Positions 31,001 to 38,491 of a stretch of 38,491 nt of DNA are shown in pieces. The position numbers and the translations under genes are program-made. Source of the stretch: a virus. Position 1 is the stretch's first letter. Each line of letters begins with the position of its first letter. The stretch lies in IMG/VR virus record IMGVR_UViG_3300035662_000066, positions 1 to 38,491 of that record; one strand, 5' to 3'. A model generated the notes under the pieces. That model ran no database searches, was not told the DNA's origin, and saw only the letters and a program-made list of their open reading frames with translations.

Positions 31001-32551
31001 GGTTCCTAAATTATTTGTCACAAAATTCAACAACGGTGCAATGAATTGAAATGCATCAGACATTGCTTTCACAATCACCGCGGAAACTTTCTGAAATTGC
31101 ATTTCCATGTTTCGTGTGAATGTGTCGAATGTCAAATATTGACCCGCTGCATTTTGGGCTTCCCTTCCTGCCTGTGCTGCCTTTGCTGCAATTTGTTCCT
31201 CTGGTATTGGAGCACCAAACATTCTTGCATACGCTTCTGCACCCAAATCTTCTGCTGGCGTTCCTGCAATGGCAACTTGCAATTGACTTCGCATTGCATC
31301 TGAAATGTCACCTGCATTGAATGCCTCTTCAATTGCACCACCTGATCTTTGCAAGAATTCTTTGATTGAAATTTGTCCTGATGATGCAAGTGATTCCAAT
31401 TCCTTGAATGTTGAACCAAGTGCCTTTGGAAGTGATGCCTGCAAATCAGTTATTGCTTTTGCCGTGTCACCTGCCTTCAATCTGATTTGCGCTTCCTTGA
31501 TTGAATCTGCAATCTTGTCTGTGTTGAACAATCCCTGTTCACCTGCCACTGCCATTTGTCCTGCAAATTCCTCTGCACTGAAACCCGCTTCACTTAGCAA
31601 TTGTGAATATTCTGCAAGTGTGTCCAATACATCATCCTGTGATGTCTTTCCTTCCTTTGATGCAAATGCAATCAGGTTGAATGCCTTTTCACCATCAAGT
31701 CCAAATTGCCTGATGAACGGTGCAGACTTGGAAACAACTTCATTGACATCTTTGTCATACAATGTTCCAAGTGCCTGTGCATTTTTTACAAATGTTCCAA
31801 TTTCTTCATTTGGTAGTGCATCCTTCAAAGCCAATTTTGCATTTGCAATTGCTTTTGTTGCTTCTGCTAATGATTCACCAACACCACCAATGAATGCATC
31901 TTCTGCACTTACTTTCAATGCTTCAAATTCTTCACCTGATGCACCTGTTGCTGCTTGCAAATTTGCCTGTGCTGAAATCAATTCCCGACCGCCTGAAATG
32001 ACTGCACCAAATCCATCAGCAATTGCACCAAGCCCCGCCTGAATTCCCTGTGCCAATCCACCACCAACCAAACCACCAATCAATCCACCTGAAAAGGCAT
32101 CATTCATCCCTGTTTTCAGACTTTCAATTGCACCCGCAAATCCACCAACTTTTTCACCATCAAATGCACTTGACAAACTTGCATCAACTTCCTTTGCTGC
32201 ATTGTCTATTTTATCAATTTCTTGCTTTGCATCTTTGATTGCTGATTCAATTTTTTGGTATGCATCCGAACCTTCATTCCCTGACAATTTCATGGCAACC
32301 AATGCTTTTTTCTGTTCATCAATAAAAGACTGCATGTCTTTCTTTGATGCCTGAATTGCATTCCCTGATTTTTGCATTGACTTTGCAATTGGATCATCAG
32401 ACAAAGCATTTTGCAATTGACTTCCAAATACAGATGCAAAACTTTGTGATGCTTCCTGTGCAGCTTCACTTGACTTCTGAATTATTTCCTGTAGTCCTTT
32501 GTCGGCACCATCGGAATCAACACCAATTTTCAGGGTTATGTCGTTTGCCAT
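28031..32551 (-). CDS. Tail tape measure protein
   Basis: This 1506-aa protein sets tail length and escorts DNA ejection. The N-terminal 120 residues are coiled coil. A tape-measure core at about 200-400 is Ala/Gly-rich helix. Hydrophobic segments at about 500-600 (NLGTIAAVVGVAAAAFGAYQ, AVLAGVIALVAGVAALTDAM) fit membrane insertion. Long coiled coils follow (about 850-1250), then a C-terminal region with MGLAGLATTAALTASLYGLF. At roughly 0.15 nm per residue the tail would be near 220 nm. A large plus-strand open frame opposite it is a shadow. Confidence 0.95.
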   Translation of the reverse strand: MANDITLKIGVDSDGADKGLQEIIQKSSEAAQEASQSFASVFGSQLQNALSDDPIAKSMQKSGNAIQASKKDMQSFIDEQKKALVAMKLSGNEGSDAYQKIESAIKDAKQEIDKIDNAAKEVDASLSSAFDGEKVGGFAGAIESLKTGMNDAFSGGLIGGLVGGGLAQGIQAGLGAIADGFGAVISGGRELISAQANLQAATGASGEEFEALKVSAEDAFIGGVGESLAEATKAIANAKLALKDALPNEEIGTFVKNAQALGTLYDKDVNEVVSKSAPFIRQFGLDGEKAFNLIAFASKEGKTSQDDVLDTLAEYSQLLSEAGFSAEEFAGQMAVAGEQGLFNTDKIADSIKEAQIRLKAGDTAKAITDLQASLPKALGSTFKELESLASSGQISIKEFLQRSGGAIEEAFNAGDISDAMRSQLQVAIAGTPAEDLGAEAYARMFGAPIPEEQIAAKAAQAGREAQNAAGQYLTFDTFTRNMEMQFQKVSAVIVKAMSDAFQFIAPLLNFVTNNLGTIAAVVGVAAAAFGAYQLVVTASTLATAAYAAVQTALGGTISLATIATYAYNLAMSLNPVGAVLAGVIALVAGVAALTDAMSVSTEEVAENAEANVKLIEQQKKSNEENQVMVKGTKSMADEFVRLSEKKKLSAAETARLKSLQGDLAKQYPDLVKNSKSFGENLNGVKQIANQTGTQLNNLAKESAQLDKSLALANRNLAFAQRNVAISEAEAVFTGFWKTITFDGAADAAAKQVKVFADTLYNAKSSQEIADAVNKVQGSLSRLSISEQDKAKAFGFISEAAAKANAAMKALDVQEKASTNTIKDNTTNTNTNNNAKNESEKATNKQLKAVLELFEAEEKQSAALKQNALDASENGEISKQTTLELLELEKQRLQTLLDANGNYVDQSQKQRGNIVDLAKVTVDANQVVKSSIKGSAEEQEKAAEVYEKLRKKLVEVSAQIRKTGGQFSLEQFKSELEKLKGDADSLRKAVPEKLTTEYAFKLSQEDYAAEIQKVQNDLLKLNEDFNAKLLDADDKQKIEILKQLEENKKTEEKLTRDYANIKERVEIGRIQDSSKRALEISLFDLRLKFEKEKEANEGNLIAIEELETTYLQERAKLQEEYDRQNNVMYGIQSAFQMAMMEQFNINRLMEERRANQALRDEKKAALDDEESDLEKSLANRSITFEEYQQKIADIQQARIDAGLEQEKLGDQLLKDLKIGGEKAVAQIFTDQGNKLNVLAQERINKQVALDAKAADAKKKFDDLQNKVGTEEYIAAQKALEKAQNDAAKNDEDVYGFRTSVLEEFAGKALNQFAQLAATGKATLADFGKVTLQLAFELLQKQIPIWVASIFGTEVSKMGLAGLATTAALTASLYGLFAAAQSAAGFKDGVVELQGEGTETSDSIPAWLSKGESVITARATKENKTELEWMNRTGLPLREFYRHQMSQTSVNESGDIIHELRQLRVTTESLGVHINRNTRVKVDGVLSADGNSITAMIESNRKRNSRRF

Positions 32552-32554
32552 TTT

Positions 32555-32830
32555 TTATCCTTTGAAGTTTCTTTCTTTGAAGTATGTCAAGTTCATTGCA
32601 TATATTCTGAACATTTCAAGTCTTGATGTTTCATGATACAAAAACCTGAATTCACTTGGACTGCCATTTGCAATGTTCCGAAAAACAAAATATTCATCAA
32701 TGATTGATTCATCCAAATATCTCATTGCCAATGGTTCATCATCCTGCACATATTTGTCATCATCAGGATCATTAAAAACAATCCATTCACCTAACATTTC
32801 AGATACTTGTCTTGATTCTAGCCAATACAT
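32555..32830 (-). CDS. Tail assembly chaperone, downstream (T-like) frame
   Basis: This 91-aa frame begins MYWLESRQVSEMLGEWIVFN, has a polar middle (DPDDDKYVQDDEPLAM) and ends just before the tape measure gene. It overlaps the end of the upstream chaperone by 32 bp, in the +1 frame. It is probably read as an extension of the upstream protein by frameshifting, as in lambda G-GT, although the ATG could serve independent translation. Confidence 0.75.
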   Translation of the reverse strand: MYWLESRQVSEMLGEWIVFNDPDDDKYVQDDEPLAMRYLDESIIDEYFVFRNIANGSPSEFRFLYHETSRLEMFRIYAMNLTYFKERNFKG

Positions 32831-33299
32831 TTGAACGAAAAAATTTAAGTGTTTCCAAGATTGAGTTCAAATCTTGCTCCTGCCAAAATTCAGATGTTGA
32901 TGGTTCATTGATTTTTTCATTCAATTCAGGATGCACAATTTTCTTTTTGTTTATGCAGACTCTAAACAAATCGAATATGGTCACAATTGTTTCATCATCA
33001 ATCGTGATATGCTCAAAAATGTTTTCTCTAATTGTGATCATGACTTCTGCAATCACCTCTTGGAATCTCATGTCATTTTTCAATGCATCCCATGCATTTT
33101 CACCTTGCAACAAATTGACTTTGCCACTGAAATAATTATCTGCAAAAAGTTTCTTTTGCAATAATGTTTCAAATGCCTTTCTTGCACCAAATGATGTTTC
33201 AAGTTTTGCTAATAGTGGTGTCACTTCCGTGTATAGTTTCTGTGAAAGAATCGAATGCAATTCAACCTTGTGTTCTTTGCCATCCAAATAAAGATTCAT
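32799..33299 (-). CDS. Tail assembly chaperone, upstream (G-like) frame
   Basis: This 166-aa protein from ATG 33299 begins MNLYLDGKEHKVELHSILSQ. The mostly helical sequence continues to ETLKFFRSNVLARIKTSI. Position between the major tail protein and the tape measure defines it as a lambda G-like chaperone. A longer frame from GTG 33350 would run through a hairpin and is less likely. A T-run near the end (codons for Phe-Phe) provides a slippery site. Confidence 0.78.
   Translation of the reverse strand: MNLYLDGKEHKVELHSILSQKLYTEVTPLLAKLETSFGARKAFETLLQKKLFADNYFSGKVNLLQGENAWDALKNDMRFQEVIAEVMITIRENIFEHITIDDETIVTIFDLFRVCINKKKIVHPELNEKINEPSTSEFWQEQDLNSILETLKFFRSNVLARIKTSI
32837..32846 (-). other. 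Candidate programmed frameshift site in the tail chaperone genes
   Basis: On the minus strand the 0-frame reads AAA TTT TTT CGT, with the T6 run at 32843-32838. A Phe tRNA can slip +1 (or -2) on this run with full re-pairing, entering the frame of the downstream gene. That frame is open from well before the site to its stop. The fused product would be about 247 aa from ATG 33299. Confidence 0.55.
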
Positions 33300-33337
33300 A
33301 TATGTCCCATAAATTGATTCTAAGCAATGAAAATAGT

Positions 33338-33364
33338 GGGCAGGACACAATCTATGCCCTGCCC
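33338..33364 (-). other. GC-rich hairpin after the major tail protein gene
   Basis: GGGCAGG (33338-33344) and CCTGCCC (33358-33364) form a 7-bp GC-only stem with a 13-base loop, just past the major tail stop. Only a weak T stretch follows on the minus strand. It may reduce read-through or stabilise the upstream mRNA end. It is not a full intrinsic terminator. Confidence 0.6.
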
Positions 33365-33373
33365 TTGTTTTGT

Positions 33374-33940
33374 TTAATTACCAACGCCTGTGAGCCATAA
33401 TTCCACATAACCTTTGTCTGCAGGTATTGTGACATATGTTGCCAATGTTACCAATGATGAACGGAATGCTGTGACAGGAATTGTCACAATGTCATCATTG
33501 TTTACAATTTCACCACCAACTTTTGGTTTGGTGTATTTGCCTGATTCCATGTCAAATGCTCCGACATCCTGTGCCAATTTGCAGAGCATCACAACAACCT
33601 TGCGTTTGCCTTGGTGTGATGGATTTGTGCCTGCATATTTTGAACCATAGGTAACTTTTGCAAGTGTTTGTGAAGCGGCTGTTGCCGAATTGAATTTGAC
33701 TCCATCTTCGTATTCACCTGAATCAGATGCTGCCTGTGTTTGTGGTGCATAAACTGTCAGGAAGTTTGTCAAATCTGGATCATCTTCATTTTGGTCAATT
33801 GTGAAATTAGTTCTTGTAACTGATGTCTTGATTTTCTTTGTCAAAGAAATCAATGGTGTTGTTGTTGTCGCGAACAATGGCACGCCGTTTGATTCAAACG
33901 CTGTGAAAAAGTCCGTGACATTTGCGCCTCCAATAAGCAT
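33374..33940 (-). CDS. Major tail protein
   Basis: This 188-aa protein has a beta-rich body (FATTTTPLISLTKKIKTSVT, RKVVVMLCKLAQDVGAF) and a C-terminal VTIPADKGYVELWLTGVGN. Position between neck genes and the chaperones fits the tube protein that polymerises to form the tail. A GC-rich hairpin follows the gene, consistent with a need for high expression. Confidence 0.78.
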   Translation of the reverse strand: MLIGGANVTDFFTAFESNGVPLFATTTTPLISLTKKIKTSVTRTNFTIDQNEDDPDLTNFLTVYAPQTQAASDSGEYEDGVKFNSATAASQTLAKVTYGSKYAGTNPSHQGKRKVVVMLCKLAQDVGAFDMESGKYTKPKVGGEIVNNDDIVTIPVTAFRSSLVTLATYVTIPADKGYVELWLTGVGN

Positions 33941-33944
33941 AGTT

Positions 33945-34631
33945 TTATTCCTTCGCTTTTAGTGTTGAAAAAGTCTTGATCAAATAATTCCAAGCCCGCT
34001 TGCTTGGTTTCCGTGTATATTCTCGAATCAGCAATTTTCCATTTCTTGTGCCTTTGTCTTCAAATCCATCACTATCAATTTTGTATCCATCATGAATCAG
34101 GACAATATCAGTATCAACAAATGCCGTTGTTTCATCATTGGACACCAACGCTTCGTGACAGATGCCTTCCCAAAACAATCCTGAATTCTTTTTATGTAAT
34201 CTTCCTGCATGAAGTGAATAGCGTTCCCTGACTCTGTCTTCATGGCTTGTGTCATACATCAATCCTGAAATTGTAATCCATCCACCAACCGCGCCCGCTT
34301 CATCTATTGCCTGAATTTCTGCAATCGCATCTTCTGGGAATGTTCCCAAATATTCATCAGAATCAATGTGCAAAGACCAATCACCTGATGCCAATTCATC
34401 CATCTTGTTTCTGATTTCGGCAAAGTCAAAGTCAATGCCATAATCTTTGTAATAGTAATGAATAGAAACAATGCTTGGTGTGTTTGCAATGACTTCAAAT
34501 TGATTTTCATATTCATCCCTTTGTTCAACTGCGCATGAAACAATCTGTGTTCCTTTTGGCAATCTTGAAATTAGTCTTGATAGGTTTGCTTTCTTTGGAT
34601 GAATGATGCAAACTGATAGTAAATTATTCAT
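33945..34631 (-). CDS. Family 2-like glycosyltransferase within the tail module
   Basis: This 228-aa GT-A enzyme has SVCIIHPKKANLSRLISRLP at the N-terminus and FAEIRNKMDELASGDWSLHI at 70-89. The DxD-type site DSDEY is at 90-94, and GRLHKKNSGLFWEGICHEAL lies later, all matching family 2 glycosyltransferases. It is placed between the tail terminator-like gene and the major tail protein. Glycosylation of a virion protein is suggested by that place but unproven. Confidence 0.85.
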   Translation of the reverse strand: MNNLLSVCIIHPKKANLSRLISRLPKGTQIVSCAVEQRDEYENQFEVIANTPSIVSIHYYYKDYGIDFDFAEIRNKMDELASGDWSLHIDSDEYLGTFPEDAIAEIQAIDEAGAVGGWITISGLMYDTSHEDRVRERYSLHAGRLHKKNSGLFWEGICHEALVSNDETTAFVDTDIVLIHDGYKIDSDGFEDKGTRNGKLLIREYTRKPSKRAWNYLIKTFSTLKAKE

Positions 34632-35089
34632 GATATTCTTGTGTAAAAAATGCGAAATGTCATCAATGTCAATCCCTTTGTTTCATCATCTGAATATGTT
34701 ATCGGTTCACTTGAAATATAGTGAACAGGTGAAAAGGTTGTTGTCTCATAATCTGATTTGTAGAATTCAATCCGCAAATCTTGCAATGAATATTCCACAC
34801 GCTCTGCCAATTCTTGCATGGCATGTCGTAATTTTCCTGCACCTAATGTTGGAACCTTTTTTACTGAATTCCCCAACAGAATGAACAAATCTATTTTGCC
34901 CAAATCAGCAACTGCTGACATGTCTTCCATTGACTCTGTGAATCTTTCATCTGTTGAACCATAGATGCCTACATAATCAAATTGATATGTTTCATATTTG
35001 TTCAACAGGATTTGTTCATAAATTCGAACACCTGACATCATGCCAAGTTTTTCAATGATTGCATCTGTGATATGTTTTTCTCTTGACAT
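34628..35089 (-). CDS. Putative tail terminator / neck protein
   Basis: This 153-aa protein begins SREKHITDAIIEKLGMMSGV and has a central ADLGKIDLFILLGNSV. TLMTFRIFYTRIS closes the sequence, a beta-strand end that resembles tail terminators of siphophages. It follows the gp10-like gene in the usual order. The assignment is by context and length. Confidence 0.6.
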   Translation of the reverse strand: MSREKHITDAIIEKLGMMSGVRIYEQILLNKYETYQFDYVGIYGSTDERFTESMEDMSAVADLGKIDLFILLGNSVKKVPTLGAGKLRHAMQELAERVEYSLQDLRIEFYKSDYETTTFSPVHYISSEPITYSDDETKGLTLMTFRIFYTRIS

Positions 35090-35092
35090 AGA

Positions 35093-35698
35093 TCATTCCC
35101 GTGTTCTGTTTTGCATGTCTTGAATTTGCTGAACAATTGCAATTCTCATTTGTTGTGTGAATCTTTCTTTGACATTGGAATTGAAATCATTGATTGCATT
35201 TTGCCAATATGGTCTTGCCTTAACATCAACACCGCCTTTCTGTTCAACTGATAATGCAATCCTTTTGAAAAATGGTGCTTTTGTTTTGTAGTATTTGAAC
35301 CAAAAGAATTGTGCCATTTTGGTTGTTTCCTTTTTCATCTTTCTACCGCTTTTGCTTTTGATGACAGTCAATGGTGTTCCTTTGATGAATCCACCGAATT
35401 CATGTATTGCTGCATAGACAACTTTGCTTCCATATTCCAATTCAAATTTATTTCCGCTTTGTTTTGCACGATAGATATTGTTTGGATTGTTCTTGATGAA
35501 TGATTGAAACAAATTGCCACTTGATTTGTAGAGAACATTTCCTGTATTGAATACAGGTGCTGCCGATGTTGCACCGCCTGTTGCACCTTGGTCTTTCATG
35601 AATTTCGCAATTGATATTTGCATGAATACAGGAAATTGTTGCATCTGATCTGCAATTACAGGTCTGATGACATTCATTGCTTGTGAAGCTGAAAACAT
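35093..35698 (-). CDS. HK97 gp10-like head-tail joining protein
   Basis: This 201-aa protein has the YAAIHEFGGFIKG motif near residue 90 and ends in VKARPYWQNAINDFNSNVKE. This is the classic pattern of HK97 gp10 and virion-morphogenesis proteins of Mu gpG type. It lies between the connector and tail terminator genes. Confidence 0.85.
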   Translation of the reverse strand: MFSASQAMNVIRPVIADQMQQFPVFMQISIAKFMKDQGATGGATSAAPVFNTGNVLYKSSGNLFQSFIKNNPNNIYRAKQSGNKFELEYGSKVVYAAIHEFGGFIKGTPLTVIKSKSGRKMKKETTKMAQFFWFKYYKTKAPFFKRIALSVEQKGGVDVKARPYWQNAINDFNSNVKERFTQQMRIAIVQQIQDMQNRTRE

Positions 35699-36325
35699 TT
35701 ACACCACCGCAATTCTATATTTGTCAAAGAATCTTTGCCATTTCAAATCTTGCAAAATACTTGCATTCACATTCTGTCCTGCACCACCTGTGGAAACAGA
35801 ACCAAGTCCAAACCAATTTCCACCATTTGCGCTTTGCTTGTAGATCCATGATGCCATTTCAACTATGCCTTGAATCACTGTATTGGGTAAATTGGCATCG
35901 CTCCACCCTGTTGAAAGTGTTGCACGAAATTGACCACTGTTGATATTCCTGAATATCACAAAGTTCAATCCATTGTCAACTGATGTTGTATAGTTTCCTG
36001 CACTGACATTTGCATAGTTTCCAAATTCATCAACACGCCATTGAAAAGCCGTTACAGATGTGTTTGCATTGAAAGGGATATATTTCCACCTGTGTTCACT
36101 TTCCAAGCCGTGGCGGGCTTGAGAATAGGTAAAAACATAATTTATAACAGATGCCCTGAGAGGCTGGTTGCAATAGCCCTCAGCCTCATCAAAGCATATA
36201 TCAAATAGATCATCGAACCATTCATATAAAACGGCATCCTCTGCAGATTGATCACCTGCCAATTCAAGATTGTTGAATTGAAAAAATGCCTGTTGAATGC
36301 GAGGGTATGCCGTTGAATAACTCAT
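35699..36325 (-). CDS. Head-tail connector (gp6-like adaptor)
   Basis: This 208-aa protein has the helical layout of gp6-type adaptors: FDDLFDICFDEAEGYCNQPL near 33-52, a YVFTYSQARH segment, and IVEMASWIYKQSANGGNWFG near the end. It sits after the capsid gene, where the adaptor that binds the portal is usually encoded. Confidence 0.78.
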   Translation of the reverse strand: MSYSTAYPRIQQAFFQFNNLELAGDQSAEDAVLYEWFDDLFDICFDEAEGYCNQPLRASVINYVFTYSQARHGLESEHRWKYIPFNANTSVTAFQWRVDEFGNYANVSAGNYTTSVDNGLNFVIFRNINSGQFRATLSTGWSDANLPNTVIQGIVEMASWIYKQSANGGNWFGLGSVSTGGAGQNVNASILQDLKWQRFFDKYRIAVV

Positions 36326-36504
36326 TTCTTTGTTGCCTTTGGTTCTGATGATTTTTTAGAAATTATGGATGCAGGTTTTTCGCCTGCATCCTCTTTTGTC
36401 ACATGTCCACTTGCATGAAGTTTTTCAAATTCCCAATCTTGCAATTGTGTTATTCTTCCAACTTCCAATCCTGCAAATGATTTCAAAACAATTGCATCAA
36501 TCAT
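36322..36504 (-). CDS. Small protein between capsid and connector
   Basis: This 60-aa protein begins IDAIVLKSFAGLEVGRITQL and ends in a lysine-rich tail (SKKSSEPKATKK). A 9-bp hairpin lies inside its coding part. It resembles short proteins found after many capsid genes, possibly a decoration or joining factor. AAGGTGA precedes its ATG. Confidence 0.65.
   Translation of the reverse strand: MIDAIVLKSFAGLEVGRITQLQDWEFEKLHASGHVTKEDAGEKPASIISKKSSEPKATKK
36367..36391 (-). other. GC-rich hairpin shortly after the major capsid gene
   Basis: GGATGCAGG (36367-36375) and CCTGCATCC (36383-36391) form a perfect 9-bp stem with a 7-base loop inside the small gene that follows the capsid gene. No T-run follows, so it is probably not a terminator. 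It may stabilise or process the capsid mRNA. Confidence 0.5.
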
Positions 36505-36512
36505 GGTTCACC

Positions 36513-37736
36513 TTAGGTTGTTGATGTTTTCAAAACACCGATTGCAGATGGTGCAGGGAATGCAATTCCAATTGACTCACTTACCATGATTCCGCGTTGT
36601 GATGTTCCACCCAAACCTGTTGATGCAAAATATTCTTTGTATTCATCAATCGAAACATCCTCACGAATTCCGAGAATTGAATATTGGCTAAAGTCTGCAT
36701 AAACTGCTGATGCAACATTTGCGCCGTCTGTTGGGAATAATGAATCAGGCACAACATGCATTGGTCTGCCTGTTGGTGTGACATAGGTATTGTTTTCAAG
36801 TGCAGTGAGTCCAATTGAATTCACTTCCATTGGTCTGATCATGTCCCAAATTGGTCTGCCATTCACACCGTCTGTTTCTTTGAGCAAATGTCCAAATACA
36901 GATTGTGGCACAACAAACACACCATTGGAACCAACTGATGAATTCACACCCAAGCGAAGATTGATAAGGTCTTTCCATGAGATGTCTGCAAATGCATCTT
37001 TTGTTGAATTATTTGCACCGCCTTGTCTAATTACGGATGTTCCTGACAATACCAAACATCCTGTGAATTCAGGTGCATTTCCTGTTCCTTTGAAGAATTG
37101 TTTGTCTTCTGCTTCTGCCACTGCCTGTGCCAATCCACTGATTGTGTAGTCCAAGAATGCAGGTGTTGCGTCTCTCAATTGTTCATCAGAAACAATACAT
37201 CCACCAACAATTTTCTTTGCTGTCAATGCTGTTCCTGTATAGAAATTTGCACTGTCTGTCAATGTGAGGGATGAACCTTCGGAAACAACCGCTGCACTGA
37301 ATGAACCTGATGATGTGATGTTTTCAACTTTGCCGCGCATTGGATATATTTTTGCAAGTGATCTTGCGTATCCAAATCTATCAGCATAAGTCATGATTTC
37401 TTCCACCCAAAATTGTGGAACCGCAAAACCACCTTGTGCATTTGTGCCTGTGTTGAAATTTGCTCTTGTCAAATACTTTTCATTTGCACGATTTGCAATG
37501 TCTTCAGCAACACCAATCTTGCCTTTGGTAATTGCTGTAATGTAATCACAAACAATGCGAGCCTGATCACGCTTTGAATCATGCTCTGCTTTGACTTTCA
37601 CAAAGCCAATTTGTGGAACATTCACTGGATTCATGCTGCGAAGTTTTTCCTGTGCCAATTCATTTGCTTTGGTTTCAACAACCTTTTGCAAATCTTCCTT
37701 TGTTGTTGTTATGATGTTGTTATTCATCTTATTCAT
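36513..37736 (-). CDS. Major capsid protein, HK97 fold
   Basis: This 407-aa protein has a helical N-terminal region (about 10-95, likely delta domain or scaffold-like). NFNTGTNAQGGFAVPQFW at about 96-113 marks the start of the mature coat, and EAEDKQFFKGTGNAPEFTG is typical of the HK97 fold. The sequence ends in SESIGIAFPAPSAIGVLKTS. The gene follows the protease. I choose ATG 37736, overlapping the protease stop as ATGA; ATG 37742 or 37727 are alternatives. Cleavage by the protease is likely near residue 90-100. Confidence 0.93.
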   Translation of the reverse strand: MNKMNNNIITTTKEDLQKVVETKANELAQEKLRSMNPVNVPQIGFVKVKAEHDSKRDQARIVCDYITAITKGKIGVAEDIANRANEKYLTRANFNTGTNAQGGFAVPQFWVEEIMTYADRFGYARSLAKIYPMRGKVENITSSGSFSAAVVSEGSSLTLTDSANFYTGTALTAKKIVGGCIVSDEQLRDATPAFLDYTISGLAQAVAEAEDKQFFKGTGNAPEFTGCLVLSGTSVIRQGGANNSTKDAFADISWKDLINLRLGVNSSVGSNGVFVVPQSVFGHLLKETDGVNGRPIWDMIRPMEVNSIGLTALENNTYVTPTGRPMHVVPDSLFPTDGANVASAVYADFSQYSILGIREDVSIDEYKEYFASTGLGGTSQRGIMVSESIGIAFPAPSAIGVLKTSTT

Positions 37737-38491
37737 TTCCATTCAATTGTGTTCAAAATTGTTTCTGCATTCATCTTGACAGGCAATTCAATTGAAAAGC
37801 CTCTTTCAGTATCAATCGCTTTTTTGATTTTCTTATTTCCTTCATTGATCATTCCAACGCCTTCCATAATCAATGACATTGTTGTTGCTGCAATTCTTCT
37901 GCCTGCTCTTGTTTCAAATGATGCTTCAACAGGTGCTGTTGCATCAGGTGATGGTTGTGCAGGTTCAGGTTCAACTTGCGGTTCTGGTTGTGTTGTTGCA
38001 TCAGGATTCAAAATTGACATGACTTTTTCTGCCATTGCAATTGTGCCTTCCTCTGCTGCTTGTGTTGCCAATGTTTCTTCAATTCCCAATTCCTCTTTCA
38101 AGAATAGCAACGCGGCTTCCTTGATGACTGGTAGCAATTGTTCTTCAATGGCAACAACCTGTTCAGGTGTCAACATTCGCTTTTCCTCATATAATTTTTT
38201 TAATACATCGCGGAAACTTTTGGGTTGCTGATTCTCAAAATGTTTCTTGATTAATGCATCACGATTTGCGGGAATCGTGACAACCGAAAATTCAACCAAT
38301 TCTGATTTTGTGTATGTGATTATTTTTTCACCATCAATGGTTTGTTCTGTTTGTTCAATTGGAATAATTCCAACGGAAACGGCAGACACAAATCCATTCT
38401 TGATTTTGTCATTTACCTTGCATGCCTTTTCATCGTTCATGTCCAATTGGATTGTGGCTTCCAAGTTTTCACCATTCAAGAAAAATCCAAG
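37733..38491 (-). CDS. Prohead protease, C-terminal part (gene starts at 694)
   Basis: This is the remaining portion of the 441-aa protease. The visible part includes Ser228 in SAVSVGI and LVEFSVVTIPANRDALI (about 254-270), the third catalytic region of HK97 proteases. A helical tail follows with a Pro/Glu-rich stretch (TTQPEPQVEPEPAQPSPD) that looks like a scaffold extension. The protein thus combines protease and scaffold-like functions. Bases 38365-38491 duplicate 1-127. The stop at 37733 overlaps the capsid start. Confidence 0.88.
   Translation of the reverse strand, partial: LGFFLNGENLEATIQLDMNDEKACKVNDKIKNGFVSAVSVGIIPIEQTEQTIDGEKIITYTKSELVEFSVVTIPANRDALIKKHFENQQPKSFRDVLKKLYEEKRMLTPEQVVAIEEQLLPVIKEAALLFLKEELGIEETLATQAAEEGTIAMAEKVMSILNPDATTQPEPQVEPEPAQPSPDATAPVEASFETRAGRRIAATTMSLIMEGVGMINEGNKKIKKAIDTERGFSIELPVKMNAETILNTIEWK
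38365..38491. repeat. Terminal direct repeat, right copy
   Basis: This copy is identical to bases 1-127, as described for the left copy. Removing one copy gives a closed 38,364-bp circle with the protease intact. Confidence 0.95.

Noticed and set aside
31305-32042. Plus-strand open frame of 245 codons
   Set aside because: It lies opposite the tape measure gene. Its Ser/Ala/Asn-rich product mirrors the Ala-rich coding strand, and it has no family resemblance.
32799-33350. GTG start at 33350 for the tail chaperone
   Set aside because: It lies inside the hairpin after the tail gene. The segment before ATG 33299 does not look like the start of this family.
37581-38231. Plus-strand open frame of 216 codons
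   Set aside because: It overlaps the capsid and protease genes on the other strand, with Cys/Phe/Ser-rich composition typical of antisense shadows.
1-38491. tRNA genes, CRISPR arrays, integrase and attachment site
   Set aside because: No cloverleaf, regularly spaced repeats, tyrosine or serine integrase, or repressor-integrase module was seen on reading.

Overview
The window is the complete genome of a tailed phage of siphovirus type, given as a linearised circle. Bases 1-127 and 38365-38491 are identical, so the unit genome is 38,364 bp and the cut falls inside the prohead protease gene. Every gene I accept reads on the minus strand. The host is probably a member of the Bacteroidota. The evidence is two early promoters of TTTG-N20-TAnATTG form, close to that phylum's -33/-7 consensus, plus a DUF3127 protein, a small-terminase type and a conserved 94-aa protein that I associate with Bacteroidota and their phages. 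There is no integrase, DNA polymerase or RNA polymerase, which suggests a lytic phage that depends on host polymerases.

Two transcription units fit the map. The early unit starts at duplicated promoter cassettes near 24.2 and 23.75 kb and runs down to a strong terminator at 11205-11241. Its genes, in order of transcription, are: an LPD29-like protein and several tiny proteins; a recombination pair (Sak4-like ATPase, RecB/Cas4-like nuclease); a coiled-coil/HTH protein; a replication gene carrying a striking G/C-tract cluster (probable origin); a DnaA domain IV-like protein; a glycosyltransferase; a primase-helicase; a Vsr-like nuclease; an adenine/N4 methyltransferase; a GH19 endolysin; and a run of very small proteins, three of them with membrane segments.

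The late unit starts after a short control region (11049-11204) that holds a 15-bp palindrome and a three-segment RNA structure resembling an attenuator. It then runs through holin-like proteins, a YkuD-like enzyme, tail fibres, a metallophosphoesterase, a spanin candidate, a ParB-like/C5-methyltransferase pair, small and large terminase and a portal-MuF fusion. It crosses the cut in the protease and continues through major capsid, head-tail connectors, a glycosyltransferase, major tail protein, tail chaperones with a likely programmed frameshift, a 1506-aa tape measure (predicted tail about 0.22 micrometres) and the tail tip. It ends at a strong terminator at 24224-24265.

The strongest leads beyond ordinary annotation are four. 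First, the mirror-symmetric G/C-tract cluster inside the replication gene. Second, the attenuator-like leader of the late operon. Third, the duplicated early promoter cassettes. Fourth, a glycosyltransferase embedded among the tail genes. Small genes below usual length cut-offs were recovered at 11286, 11653, 11833, 11950, 12706, 17139 and 23517.
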